A program made the position numbers and the translations under genes. Below the pieces are notes generated by a model. The model had not been told where the DNA came from and made no database searches. It saw only the letters and a program-made list of their open reading frames with translations. From Sphingosinicella sp942492965 (GTDB lineage: Bacteria > Pseudomonadota > Alphaproteobacteria > Sphingomonadales > Sphingomonadaceae), in NCBI GenBank assembly GCA_942492965.1, contig OW818656.1, positions 2,790,001-2,854,000 on the forward strand: a DNA stretch of 64,000 nt, read 5' to 3'. Shown here piece after piece: positions 39,085 to 48,370 of the stretch. Position 1 is the first letter of the stretch, and the number at the start of each line of letters is the position of its first letter.

Positions 39085-39969
39085 GTGGCTTCAATTCATA
39101 TCGACCTGCTTGGAACGGAAACCCGGTTCGTGGACACGGGCCGCTTCCGCACGCGCATCATCACGGTCGAAAACGACAAGCCGCCGCTCATCCTCCTGCA
39201 CGGCGGCGGCGGCCACGCGGAAACCTATTCGCGCAACATGATGCGGCTTGCCGAATATTGCCGACCGATCGCGATGGACTTCATCTGGCACGGCATGTCG
39301 TCGGCGCCGGCATACTCCGACAAGGGGCCGGGTGAAGATGGTAACTGGCTCGATCAGTTCACCGCGCAGGTGATCGATCTGATGGATCATCTCGGCATCC
39401 AGAAGGCGGCCATCGAGGGCGAATCGCTCGGCGGCTGGATCGCATACGACATGGCCGTCAATCACCCGGAGCGAACCTCGAAGGTCATCCTCAACACCAC
39501 GTGGGGAATGAGCCTCGATCCTTCGAAGGTGCACGAAGGCGACGCCGATCTCGATGCGCTGCGCGAAACCTCGGTGAACGCGCTCCTCAATCCCACGCGC
39601 GAATTGCTGCGCAAGCGTCTCGAATGGCTGATGCCACTCGGCGGCGTCACCGAAGAGCTTGTCGATCTGCGCATGGCGCTGTGGTCGATCCCGCAAACGC
39701 GCGATGCGCTCATCGAATATTACAAGCGGCTGTTCGCGCCGAATATCGGCGAGTTCTATTTTACCGAGGACGAGATCCGGCGGATTACCTGCCCGACGCT
39801 GGTGCTCTGGACCGACAAGAATCCGATCCACGGGGAAGACGCGGCCGATCGGCTCGCGGAGATCATTCCGGGCGCCCAGAAGCACATCATGCGGGGCTGC
39901 GCGCACTGGCCGCAATGGGAACGGCCCGAGGAGCACGACGAGGTGGTGGGAGCCTTCATGCAGGCGTGA
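39085..39969 (+). CDS. Alpha/beta hydrolase (first gene of ring-cleavage operon)
   Basis: The 294-residue hydrolase has ILLHGGGGHAETY as oxyanion region, nucleophile elbow IEGESLGGW, acid Asp in LWTDKNPIH and His in GCAHWPQWERP. It resembles hydrolases that split ring-cleavage products or esters. GTG 39085 is preferred because GGAGAG lies five bases upstream; ATG 39070 is an in-frame alternative. The AT-rich stretch 38980-39040 just upstream is the probable operon promoter. The next gene is a Rieske oxygenase 31 bases downstream. Confidence 0.85.
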   Translation: MASIHIDLLGTETRFVDTGRFRTRIITVENDKPPLILLHGGGGHAETYSRNMMRLAEYCRPIAMDFIWHGMSSAPAYSDKGPGEDGNWLDQFTAQVIDLMDHLGIQKAAIEGESLGGWIAYDMAVNHPERTSKVILNTTWGMSLDPSKVHEGDADLDALRETSVNALLNPTRELLRKRLEWLMPLGGVTEELVDLRMALWSIPQTRDALIEYYKRLFAPNIGEFYFTEDEIRRITCPTLVLWTDKNPIHGEDAADRLAEIIPGAQKHIMRGCAHWPQWERPEEHDEVVGAFMQA

Positions 39970-40000
39970 GCATGAACTCAATTCCGAGGGAGACGACACG

Positions 40001-41341
40001 ATGAACGAAGCAACACCGATCCGCCGCCGACAGACCGTGCGGCTGAACGAGATCAGCGACAAGCGCATGAACGACCAGAAGCTGCAGGGCCAGTACCAGC
40101 CCTACAAGGATGCGGCCTGGGGTTTCATCAACCATTGGTATCCTGCGCTGTTCAGCGAGGAACTGCCCGAGGAGGGCGTGGAGGGCATCCAGATCTGCGG
40201 CATCCCGATCGTGCTGCGCCGTGTCGACGGCAAGATTTATGCGCTGAAGGACCAGTGCGTGCACCGCGGCGTGCGGCTGTCGGCAAAGCCGATGTGCCTT
40301 ACGAAGAAGAGCATCAGCTGCTGGTATCATGGTTTCACGTTCGATCTTGAATCGGGCAAGCTGACGACGATCATCGCGAATCCCGAAGACAAGCTCATCG
40401 GCAACACCGGCATCACCACCTATCCTGTGGAAGAGAAGGGCGGGATGATCTTCGTTTTCGTGCGCGAGGACGATTTTCCCGATGAAGACGTGCCGCCGCT
40501 GGCATCCGACCTGCCGGTGCGTTTCCCCGACAACAGCGAGCGTTTCCCGCATCCGCTGTGGCCCGCGTCGCCGAGCATCCTCGACGACGACGCCGTGGCG
40601 CTCGGCATCCACCGCACCGGCGAGACCAACTGGCGGATCGCCTGCGAGAACGGTTTCGATAACGCGCACATCCTCGTCCACAAGGACAACACCATCGTGC
40701 AGGCGATGAACTGGGTGCTGCCGCTCGGTCTGCTGCCGACGTGCGACGAGGCGATCACGCTCATCGAGGACGAGGACGGGCCGAAGGGCCTGATGCAGTG
40801 GCTGTTCACCGACAGGTGGGCTCCGGTTCTGGAGAACGAGGAACTGGGTCTGAAGGTGGAAGGCGTCAATGGCCGCTTCTACCGCACGTCGGTGGTGCTG
40901 CCGGGCTGCCTGATGGTCGAAAACTGGCCCGAGGAGCATGTCGTTCAATACGAATGGTACGTGCCGATCACCGACGATCTCTACGAATATTGGGAAGTGC
41001 TCGTGAAGGTGTGCCGCACCGACGAAGAGCGGGCGAAATTCAAGTATCGCTTCGACCGCGTCTACGTGCCGCTCTGTCTCAACGGTTTCAACGATTGCGA
41101 TCTCTACGCTCGCGAGGCGATGGAGGAATTCTACGCCGACGGCACCGGTTGGGACGACGAACAGCTCGTCGCGACCGATGTTTCACCCGTCACGTGGCGC
41201 AAGCTCGCCTCGCGCTGGAATCGCGGCATCGCGAAGCCGGGACGCGGCGTCACCAACGCCACAAAGACATCGAGCATCCGAATGCGCCGGCTCGCGGAAG
41301 GCAAGAAGCCCAGCTACTTCGTGGAAAAGATCGAAGACTGA
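40001..41341 (+). CDS. Rieske non-heme iron oxygenase, alpha subunit (carbazole 1,9a-dioxygenase-like)
   Basis: The 446-residue protein has an N-terminal Rieske domain with cluster ligands Cys86, His88, Cys107 and His110, and a catalytic domain with mononuclear iron ligands His223 and His227 (NGFDNAHILVHKD) and a carboxylate near Asp365/367 (NGFNDCDLYAREAMEEFY). The bridging Asp220 is also present. The pattern is that of CarAa-type homotrimeric oxygenases, which have no beta subunit, and none is encoded here. It would hydroxylate an aromatic or N-heteroaromatic ring using electrons from the next gene. ATG 40001 follows GAGGGAG. Confidence 0.88.
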   Translation: MNEATPIRRRQTVRLNEISDKRMNDQKLQGQYQPYKDAAWGFINHWYPALFSEELPEEGVEGIQICGIPIVLRRVDGKIYALKDQCVHRGVRLSAKPMCLTKKSISCWYHGFTFDLESGKLTTIIANPEDKLIGNTGITTYPVEEKGGMIFVFVREDDFPDEDVPPLASDLPVRFPDNSERFPHPLWPASPSILDDDAVALGIHRTGETNWRIACENGFDNAHILVHKDNTIVQAMNWVLPLGLLPTCDEAITLIEDEDGPKGLMQWLFTDRWAPVLENEELGLKVEGVNGRFYRTSVVLPGCLMVENWPEEHVVQYEWYVPITDDLYEYWEVLVKVCRTDEERAKFKYRFDRVYVPLCLNGFNDCDLYAREAMEEFYADGTGWDDEQLVATDVSPVTWRKLASRWNRGIAKPGRGVTNATKTSSIRMRRLAEGKKPSYFVEKIED

Positions 41342-42372
41342 TGACGGAGGGTCCGTTCCAGGTCGAGATCGCATTCAGCGACGGCGTCGAACATCGGCTT
41401 GAGGTCGCCTCCGGCGAAACCGTGCTCGATGCTGCGCTGAAGGCGGACCTGCCGGTGCTTTACCAATGCCGGTCGGGAAGCTGCTCGAGCTGCCTCGCCA
41501 GCCTGACGGCGGGCGAGGCGGACACCCGGGCGGGCGCAAGCTCGACGCTGCTCGCCTCCGAACGGGCCGAAGGGCTGCGGCTCCTGTGCGTGACCGAGCC
41601 GCACGGCAACTGCCGCTTCGAACTTGGCTACGACAGCGAGGCGGGGGCGTCGCGCCCGGTCGAGGGCCACGCCTTCGTCAATGCGGTCGAGCGCGTGGCA
41701 GCGGATGTGGTGCGGCTGGAACTGGAGCTGGCGGAAGGCTGCTGGTTCGATTTCCGGCCCGGCCAGTTCGTGCAGATCAAGGTGCCCGGCACCGATGCGA
41801 TGCGCAGCTATTCGATGTCGAGCACGCCCGCCGACCTGCCGAAGATCGAGCTGCTCATCCGCATCCTGCCCGGCGGCGTGATGTCCGAATGGCTGACGCA
41901 GCGCGCGGCGCCGGACGACGTGGTGGAAATCTCCGGGCCCTATGGCCATTTTTTCCTGCGCGAGAAGGTGCGCGCGCCGCACATCATGATCGCGGGCGGC
42001 ACCGGCCTTGCGCCGATGATGTCGATGATCGACAGCCTGCGCAGTGTGCCCGGCCGCAAGCCGGAGATGCTGCTGAGTTTCGGCTGCCAGTCGGCCGACG
42101 GGCTATTCCATCTCGATGCGCTCGATCTGCGCCGCCATTGGCTGCCGACGCTCGACCTGCGCATTTCGGTGGAACGCGGCGCCGGGCCGGAAGGCGTGCG
42201 GATCGGCAATCCGGTCGCGGCGATCGGCACGGGAGAGCCGATCGATCCGCAGAGCGTTGCCTATCTGTGCGGTCCGCCGGGCATGATCGACGCGGCGCGG
42301 CGGCATCTGGAGGGACTCGGCCTCGCGCCCGAAAATATTTTCGCGGAACAGTTCACCGCCAGCGGCACCTGA
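41341..42372 (+). CDS. Oxygenase reductase: plant-type [2Fe-2S] ferredoxin, FAD and NAD(P)H domains
   Basis: The 343-residue protein joins a ferredoxin domain (Cys43, Cys48, Cys51, Cys83; CRSGSCSSC) to an FAD-binding domain (AMRSYSMSSTP, ILPGGVMSEWL) and an NAD(P)H domain (IMIAGGTGLAPMMSMI, AYLCGPPGMID). It passes electrons from NAD(P)H to the Rieske oxygenase. Its ATG shares one base with the oxygenase stop (TGATG), so the two subunits are co-translated, and no separate ferredoxin gene is needed. Confidence 0.93.
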   Translation: MTEGPFQVEIAFSDGVEHRLEVASGETVLDAALKADLPVLYQCRSGSCSSCLASLTAGEADTRAGASSTLLASERAEGLRLLCVTEPHGNCRFELGYDSEAGASRPVEGHAFVNAVERVAADVVRLELELAEGCWFDFRPGQFVQIKVPGTDAMRSYSMSSTPADLPKIELLIRILPGGVMSEWLTQRAAPDDVVEISGPYGHFFLREKVRAPHIMIAGGTGLAPMMSMIDSLRSVPGRKPEMLLSFGCQSADGLFHLDALDLRRHWLPTLDLRISVERGAGPEGVRIGNPVAAIGTGEPIDPQSVAYLCGPPGMIDAARRHLEGLGLAPENIFAEQFTASGT

Positions 42373-42392
42373 ACGCGGCAAGGGAGGGAACC

Positions 42393-43259
42393 ATGGGAGT
42401 TTCAGCACTCGGTTATGTCACGCTCGACGTCAGCGATATGGATGCCTGGCTGAAGATCGCGACGGACGTGTTCGGTATGCAGACGACGCGCCGCCCGGAC
42501 GGCGCGGCCGACCTGCGCATCGACGAGTTCCACCACCGCTTCACGCTGTACCCCGCCGGCACGGACCGGCTGCACAGCCTCGGCTGGGAAGTCGCTTCGC
42601 CCGAGGAACTGCTCGCGATCGTCGAAACGTTGCGCGGCCTCGGCTTCACCGTGGACGAGATGGACGCCGCGACGCGCGCCGACCGCAAGGTGATCTCGGG
42701 TTACCGCTTCCACGAGCCGCTGCTGAACGCGGAGACTGAATTGTTTTTCGGCCCCCTCGCTCACAATCTCGCCTTCGCGCCGACGCGGGGTATCGCGGGC
42801 TACAACACGCGCGGACTCGGCCTCGGCCATGTCGTGTTCCACGTCGCCGATACCGACGCAACCGTCGCCTTCTACCGCGACGTGCTCGGCTTCAGCCTTT
42901 CGGACTACATCGGCTGGGATGGCATCGAGGCGATCTTCCTGCACTGCAATCCGCGCCACCATACGCTCGCGATCATGAACTGCTTCAACGGCATCCAGCC
43001 GGGCGCGCTCAATCACATCATGATCGAGGCGCTGAGCTACGACGATGTCGGCTACGCCTATGATATCGTGCGCGACAGCGGCGTGCCGCTGTTCATGGAA
43101 ATGGGCAAGCACAGCAACGATCACATGCAATCCTTCTACATCCGCACGCCTTCGGGCTTCTGCATCGAATACGGCTACGGCGGCCGGCTGATCGGCCCCG
43201 ATTGGGAGGTACGCAACTACGATCAGCCGATGCTGTTCGGGCATCGGATGGTCGGCTGA
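42393..43259 (+). CDS. Type I extradiol ring-cleavage dioxygenase (BphC-like)
   Basis: The 288-residue, two-domain vicinal-oxygen-chelate enzyme carries iron ligands His146 (GLGHVVFHV), His208 (LNHIMIEA) and Glu259 (FCIEYGYGG). Second-shell residues of BphC are also found: the His pair at 189-190 (NPRHHTLA), His240 and Tyr249. It should open a catechol next to the hydroxyls (meta cleavage). AGGGAGGGA precedes the ATG. It follows the reductase directly and supplies the substrate of a C-C hydrolase. Confidence 0.93.
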   Translation: MGVSALGYVTLDVSDMDAWLKIATDVFGMQTTRRPDGAADLRIDEFHHRFTLYPAGTDRLHSLGWEVASPEELLAIVETLRGLGFTVDEMDAATRADRKVISGYRFHEPLLNAETELFFGPLAHNLAFAPTRGIAGYNTRGLGLGHVVFHVADTDATVAFYRDVLGFSLSDYIGWDGIEAIFLHCNPRHHTLAIMNCFNGIQPGALNHIMIEALSYDDVGYAYDIVRDSGVPLFMEMGKHSNDHMQSFYIRTPSGFCIEYGYGGRLIGPDWEVRNYDQPMLFGHRMVG

Positions 43260-43263
43260 GCGG

Positions 43264-44535
43264 ATGGCAGACCTGACCGGCCTCCCTGCGCTCTCCGCCT
43301 CCGAAGCCGCCGCCCGCATACGCACCGGATCACTCGGATCGGAAGACATCGTCCGCGCCTGCCTAGACCGCATCACCGCGCGCGAGCCCGTGGTCCATGC
43401 CTGGGCCTGGGTCGATCCCGACGCGGCACTCGCTGCCGCCCGCGCCTGCGATGCGGAGGCCCCGCGCGGCCCGCTGCACGGGGTTCCCATTGGTCTCAAG
43501 GACGTCATCGACACCGCCGACATGCCGACCGAATTCGGCTCCGAGGCATTCGCCGGGCATCTCCCCGATCGCGACGCAGCCTGCGTGACGGCACTGCGCG
43601 CGGCGGGCGCCGTGATCCTTGGCAAGCTCGTCACCGCAGAGTTCGCGACCTACCGACCTGGGCCTACTGCGAACCCGCTCAATCCCGGCCACACGCCCGG
43701 CGGTTCGTCGAGCGGATCGGCGGCCGCGGTGGCGGACTTCCATGTGCCGCTCGCGCTCGGCACGCAGACGGCAGGGTCGGTGATCCGCCCGGCGAGCTTC
43801 TGCGGCATCCACGGCTTCAAGGCGACGTTCGGCCGCTATTCGAACGACGGCGTCATCGCGACGGCGCACCGGCTCGACACGCTCGGCAGCTTTGCGCGCA
43901 CGGTGGACGACCTGCTGCTCGTTGATGCCGTTCTCGGCGATGCCGCCGATCTTCCAGCACCTGCGCCCGTCGTCGGCCTCTACCGCAGCGAGGCTTGGGG
44001 CGAGGCGAGCCCCGCCATGCAACGTGCGCTGGAGGAGACAGCCGTGAGGCTACGTGCTGCAGGTTACGACGTGATCGATATCGCCGCGGCGGAGCCGTAC
44101 GCGAAGCTCGCCGAAGCGCAGGCGATCATTCACAAGCACGAAGCCTTTCTGTGTCTTGGCGATATGCGCCGCGAACGCGCGAACAAGGTGAGCCAGATAT
44201 TCCGCGACTTCATCGACGAAGGCGAGCGGATCAGCGCGGACACCTACGCATGGGCCTGCGGCGTGCAGGATGCCTGCAAAGCCGAGGAGGCGCTGCTGTT
44301 CGGCAAGGCCGACGTGCTGCTCACCCCCGGAGCGCCCGGCATTGCGCCCGAAGGCCTGTCGGCGACCGGCAACCCACGCTTCAACCGCGCGTGGACGGCG
44401 CTCGGTACGCCCTGTCTCGGCTTTCCCGGCGGCAGCGAGGCCGGACTGCGGCTCGGGCTGCAGTTCGTCGGACGGAGCGGAAGCGATCGGGCGCTGCTGC
44501 GACAGGGTGCAGCGATGCTTGCGGCACTGGCATAA
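43264..44535 (+). CDS. Amidase signature family amidase
   Basis: The 423-residue protein has the Ser-cisSer-Lys triad of the amidase signature family: Lys79 (GVPIGLKDVIDT), the Ser148-150 cluster (TPGGSSSGSAA) and nucleophile Ser172 (GTQTAGSVIRPAS). It hydrolyses an amide to acid and amine or ammonia. It is four bases after the extradiol dioxygenase, so an amide group is probably part of the substrate or a ring-cleavage product, implying a nitrogen-containing aromatic. The actual substrate is unknown. Confidence 0.9.
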   Translation: MADLTGLPALSASEAAARIRTGSLGSEDIVRACLDRITAREPVVHAWAWVDPDAALAAARACDAEAPRGPLHGVPIGLKDVIDTADMPTEFGSEAFAGHLPDRDAACVTALRAAGAVILGKLVTAEFATYRPGPTANPLNPGHTPGGSSSGSAAAVADFHVPLALGTQTAGSVIRPASFCGIHGFKATFGRYSNDGVIATAHRLDTLGSFARTVDDLLLVDAVLGDAADLPAPAPVVGLYRSEAWGEASPAMQRALEETAVRLRAAGYDVIDIAAAEPYAKLAEAQAIIHKHEAFLCLGDMRRERANKVSQIFRDFIDEGERISADTYAWACGVQDACKAEEALLFGKADVLLTPGAPGIAPEGLSATGNPRFNRAWTALGTPCLGFPGGSEAGLRLGLQFVGRSGSDRALLRQGAAMLAALA

Positions 44536-44552
44536 CGAAGGAGCGATCAGCC

Positions 44553-45878
44553 ATGGAACCCACCTTCAAGGTCCCCTTCTCGCCGCAGCAGCAGGCTTGG
44601 TACGAGGCGGCGTGCGCGCGGCTTGATGCAGGGCGGCTGAAGCAGTTGCTGTTCGACCTCACCAACATTCATAGCCCCACCGGCGCGACGCGCGCGGCGA
44701 GCGAGTTCGTGGCGGGGCGGCTCGGCGCGGCGGGGTTGCGCTCCGCCTACAAACCGATGAGCGAGCGCACCGGCAACGTGCTTGCCGAGCGGCGCGGCAG
44801 CGGCGGTGGCGCGACGCTGCTGCTGTACGCGCCCATCGATACGCATCTGGAGGGCGATGAAAGCGATTTCCCGTGGGCGGGGCCGGAGCAGTTCGTCGAT
44901 CTGAAGCCTGAGGCGAAGATGGTGGGCGATTGGGTTTACGGACTCGGCTCCTCGAATCCCAAGGCGATGGTCTCGACGCTCGTCGAGATCGCGACCGCGC
45001 TCATTGAGGCGGACGTGCCGATCGTGGGCGACCTCAACGTGGGCTTCGCCGATGGCGGTATGCCCGTGAACATCGCCGCGCGCGACAACGCCGGCATGTC
45101 GAACGGTGTGTTCCACCTGCTCAACCGCGGCATGGCACCCGATTTCGCGATCATCATGAAGCCGTGGAACTGGGTGTACCACGAGGAGCCGGGCATGGGC
45201 TGGTTCCGCATCGACGTGAAGGGCACGCTCGGCTACGCGGGCGTGCCGCGCGGACTGCCGGCGTTCCGCAGCTCCGTGGTGCCGGCGGCGACTGTGATCC
45301 AGAAGCTCGAAGCGTGGCTGATTGACTATGCCGAGCGCAACACGTCAGGCGTCGTGAAGCCCTATGGCTGGATCGCGGGTGTGCGCGGCGGCTGGCCGGA
45401 ACGGCCCGCGTTCCCGAGCGCGACGACGCAGATCTTCCTCGACGTGCGCATCAACCCGCGCACGACGCCCGGCGAGGTGAAGAGTCAGTTCGCGGCGTTC
45501 ATCGCCGAGCTGCGCGCCGCGCATCCCGACCTCGATCTCGATTGGGAAATGTACGGCTCCACGCCAGGCGGCACGACGGATGCGTCCAACTGGATCATCC
45601 AGTCGGCGCGGCGCGGCTGGGAGACGATCGAGGAGACGCCCTACCGCGATCCCGACCTGCTCGGCGGGCAGACCGATGGCGCAGCGCTCAGGCGCCTCGG
45701 CGTGCCGACCGCGCGCATCGGCTGGCCGTGGCCGGCGACGGGCTCGCCCGAGCCCATCGCCGAGGGGCTGGGCGGCATGGGCGCGACCTATGTGCCCGAC
45801 CTGATGCCGTGCGCGCGGAAGATCATGTACGCCGTGATCGACACGCTGACGCGGACGCGCGGCGAGATGGGCTTCTAG
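44553..45878 (+). CDS. M20-fold protein with degenerate metal site
   Basis: The 441-residue protein, 17 bases after the amidase with GAAGGAG before its ATG, follows the M20 dipeptidase/deacylase layout: an N-terminal catalytic half, an inserted dimerisation domain (about 210-330) and a C-terminal catalytic part (GGQTDGAALRRLGVPTARIGWP). By eye the metal ligands are altered: the His of H-x-D is Pro94 (APIDTH), the bridging Asp appears as Asn135 (GSSNPKA), the Glu-Glu pair is replaced in GFADGGMP (165-170), and no final His is seen. It may be a non-hydrolytic partner or use another mechanism. Confidence 0.75.
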   Translation: MEPTFKVPFSPQQQAWYEAACARLDAGRLKQLLFDLTNIHSPTGATRAASEFVAGRLGAAGLRSAYKPMSERTGNVLAERRGSGGGATLLLYAPIDTHLEGDESDFPWAGPEQFVDLKPEAKMVGDWVYGLGSSNPKAMVSTLVEIATALIEADVPIVGDLNVGFADGGMPVNIAARDNAGMSNGVFHLLNRGMAPDFAIIMKPWNWVYHEEPGMGWFRIDVKGTLGYAGVPRGLPAFRSSVVPAATVIQKLEAWLIDYAERNTSGVVKPYGWIAGVRGGWPERPAFPSATTQIFLDVRINPRTTPGEVKSQFAAFIAELRAAHPDLDLDWEMYGSTPGGTTDASNWIIQSARRGWETIEETPYRDPDLLGGQTDGAALRRLGVPTARIGWPWPATGSPEPIAEGLGGMGATYVPDLMPCARKIMYAVIDTLTRTRGEMGF

Positions 45879-46882
45879 GACCGCTCCACCTCCACCACCA
45901 GCTTGCCGAAGTGTTTCCCCGTGGGCAGTTCGGCGAAGGCAGAGACGGCATCTTCGAAGGCGAAGCGTCGGTCGATGACGGGTTTCAGGCCCGCCACGTC
46001 CACGGCGGTGGCGAGCGACCGAAAATCCGTGCGGTGGCCGACGGTGATGCCCGACAGGGCGACGTGGCGGAACAGGATCGGCGGCACCGGCACCGGCGCG
46101 ACGAGGCCGGAGAGCACACCGACGACGCTGATCCGTCCACCGACGCGGACTGAGTGCAGCGACTGCGCAAGCGTATCCTGCCCGCCGACCTCGACGATGA
46201 TGTCGACGCCCTTGCCGCCGGTCGCGTCGAGGACGGCGGCGGACCATTCGGGCGTCTCACGGTAGTTGATCCCGATATCGGCGCCGAGGGCCTTGGCGCG
46301 CTGGAGCTTCGCATCGCTGCCCGAGAGCAGGATGACGCGCGCGTGCGACAGTTTCGCAAGCTGCAGCGCGAAGATCGCGACGCCGCCCGTGCCCTGCACC
46401 AGCACGGTCTGCCCCGGCCGCAGCCCGCCTTCGGTGTAGAGCGCCGTCCACGCCGTGAGCGCCGCGCACGGCAGCGTGGCTGCCTCGGCGAAATCGAGCG
46501 TGGCGGGCTTCAGGACGAGGCCGCTCGCGGGCACGAGCGCGTATTCAGCGAGCATTCCGTCGAGATCGCAGCCGAGCGAGACGCGGTTGCCCTCGTCGGC
46601 GGGGCCGCTTTCCCAATAGGGATAGAAGCAACCCATCACTGCATCACCCGCCACGAAGCCGGAGACGCCAGGGCCGACCGCCTCGACGATGCCGGCGCCG
46701 TCGGAGAAGGGCACGACATCCGGCTTGTTGGGATAGGCGCCGGCGAGGATGCCGAGATCGCGGGCGTTGATCGCCGCGGCCTTCACGCGCACCAGCACCT
46801 CGCCGTGTCCGGGCGTTGGCACTGGCGCCGCGTTCAGCTTCAATGCCTCGATGCCGACTCCGCTGAGCTGCCAGCGCTTCAT
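45875..46882 (-). CDS. Zinc-independent MDR / quinone-oxidoreductase-like dehydrogenase
   Basis: The 335-residue protein belongs to the medium-chain dehydrogenase/reductase superfamily: GEVLVRVKAAAINARDLGIL, VVPFSDGAGIVEAVGPGVSGF, and the nucleotide-binding QTVLVQGTGGVAIFALQLAKL. No structural-zinc cysteine quartet is visible. It probably reduces or oxidises an enone or alcohol with NADPH. ATG 46882 overlaps the stop of the hydrolase by four bases. Its 3' end overlaps the convergent M20 gene by four bases. Confidence 0.87.
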   Translation of the reverse strand: MKRWQLSGVGIEALKLNAAPVPTPGHGEVLVRVKAAAINARDLGILAGAYPNKPDVVPFSDGAGIVEAVGPGVSGFVAGDAVMGCFYPYWESGPADEGNRVSLGCDLDGMLAEYALVPASGLVLKPATLDFAEAATLPCAALTAWTALYTEGGLRPGQTVLVQGTGGVAIFALQLAKLSHARVILLSGSDAKLQRAKALGADIGINYRETPEWSAAVLDATGGKGVDIIVEVGGQDTLAQSLHSVRVGGRISVVGVLSGLVAPVPVPPILFRHVALSGITVGHRTDFRSLATAVDVAGLKPVIDRRFAFEDAVSAFAELPTGKHFGKLVVEVERS

Positions 46883-47715
46883 GCGGTGCGCTCCTCCTCC
46901 AGGAAGTTCTCGACCAACTGGCGGAAGCGGCGGCCGTGCTCGATCATCGTCCAGTGGCCGCAGCGCGAGATGCTGTGGAACTGCGAGTTGATGAGGTGCT
47001 GGTGGAGGTTCCACGAGACCTTGGGATCGACCACGCGGTCGTCGCGGCCGTGGATCAGCAGCACCTCGTTGGTGATGCCCTGCAGCGCCGCTATCGGCAG
47101 TGCCTGCGCATCGAGCCAGCGCTGATAGGGCGGCGGGAAAACGCTCTCGAAGGCCTCCTGCGCGCCCTCACGCAAGGTGGCGCGGTAGCGCATCTCGACG
47201 AGCTCATCGGTGATGAGGCCCTGATTGTACGCCATCACGCTCATCGCCTGCCGCATGGCCTCGGGCGAGGGCTTGTAGCCCCAGAGCGAGGCCAGCTCGG
47301 CGCCGACCGCGAGCGGCCAGCCGCCGGGGCCCATCAGCACCAGCCGGCCGGTGCGCTCAGGCTGGCGGTGCGCCATCCACAGCGCCACGGCGCCGCCGAA
47401 GCTGTTGCCGACGATGTGCGCGCGTGCGATGCCGAGCGCGTCCATGACGCCGAACACCTGATCGACCCAGCTGTCCATGAAGCGGAACGTGAAGCCGTCC
47501 GGCGTTTCGGTGTAGCCGAAGCCGACGAGATCGGGCGCGAGCACGCGCCACGATTTCGCAAGCTCCGGGATCAGGCCGCGCCAGTTCGCCCAGCCGGACA
47601 CGCCCGCGCCTGATCCGTGCAGCAGGATCACCGCGTCGCCTTCGCCATGGTCGTGGCAGTTGGTGCGATAGCCGCAGGTCGGCAGCATGGTGCCGATCTC
47701 GGGATTGTCCGTCAT
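46879..47715 (-). CDS. Meta-cleavage product hydrolase-like alpha/beta hydrolase
   Basis: The 278-residue protein has ILLHGSGAGVSGWANWRGLIP (the H-G-x-G-P/A-G region of C-C hydrolases), nucleophile Ser105 in VGNSFGGAVALW, acid Asp in HGRDDRVVD and His in RCGHWTMIEH. G-N-S-F/M-G-G is characteristic of BphD/MhpC/HsaD enzymes that hydrolyse the C-C bond of ring-cleavage products, so it fits the extradiol enzyme better than the hydrolase at 39085. AGGAGG precedes the ATG. Confidence 0.88.
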   Translation of the reverse strand: MTDNPEIGTMLPTCGYRTNCHDHGEGDAVILLHGSGAGVSGWANWRGLIPELAKSWRVLAPDLVGFGYTETPDGFTFRFMDSWVDQVFGVMDALGIARAHIVGNSFGGAVALWMAHRQPERTGRLVLMGPGGWPLAVGAELASLWGYKPSPEAMRQAMSVMAYNQGLITDELVEMRYRATLREGAQEAFESVFPPPYQRWLDAQALPIAALQGITNEVLLIHGRDDRVVDPKVSWNLHQHLINSQFHSISRCGHWTMIEHGRRFRQLVENFLEEERTA

Positions 47716-47795
47716 GTCATTCCTCCTGTTTTCACGGGAGGAGGGGCGTCGAAACAGGCCAGAGGTTCAGCGTGCACGACGCCCGCGGCGCGGGA

Positions 47796-48317
47796 TCAGG
47801 GCGTGCTGAACGTGGCCGCGCTGCGGGCCATCTCCTCGTAGATTCCGGTGAGCACGCTGAGAAGCTGGGTCATCTCGGTGATGCGCTCATCGATGTTCGA
47901 GATCGTGCCGATCGCCTTCAGCAGCAGGTCGCTGCGAATGTCGGCATATTCGTCCGTCATCCGCTTGCCCGCCTCGGTGACGCTGTAGGAGAAGATCTTG
48001 CCTGCCTTCTCCTTGGTCTTGCGGATCAGCTTGGCGGATTCGAGCTTGCGCAGGCTGTACTGGATGTTGGGGATGTCATCGCGGTTGATCATCCGCGCGA
48101 TCGTGGCGCTGCTCTTCGGCCGGTTCTGCATACGGATGACATGCAGAATGAGATGCTCCGAGAACTTGATGTCGGCATCGGTCAGCACAGAGCCCGTCGT
48201 CGTCACCCAGCGCGAGAAGGCCTCGTAGAAGCGGATGATCGACCATTCGAACTCGGTGACCCGATATTCGCTGTCGGTTTTGGCCAAATGCCAGTTTTGA
48301 TAGAATTTCGATTCCAT
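47796..48317 (-). CDS. MarR-like winged-helix regulator
   Basis: The 173-residue protein has an N-terminal helix, a winged helix (DIKFSEHLILHVIRMQNRPKSSATIARMINRDDIPNIQYSLRKLESAKLIRKT) and a C-terminal helical dimerisation segment with heptad character. It resembles MarR-like regulators found in sphingomonad catabolic clusters. Located between the maleate isomerase and the C-C hydrolase genes on the same strand, it probably controls the convergent catabolic genes. The ligand is unknown. Confidence 0.8.
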   Translation of the reverse strand: MESKFYQNWHLAKTDSEYRVTEFEWSIIRFYEAFSRWVTTTGSVLTDADIKFSEHLILHVIRMQNRPKSSATIARMINRDDIPNIQYSLRKLESAKLIRKTKEKAGKIFSYSVTEAGKRMTDEYADIRSDLLLKAIGTISNIDERITEMTQLLSVLTGIYEEMARSAATFSTP

Positions 48318-48370
48318 GCGCTTTTCCTGCCTGACCACCGAACTGACAGGCCGGGTTAACGGAGCCACGC

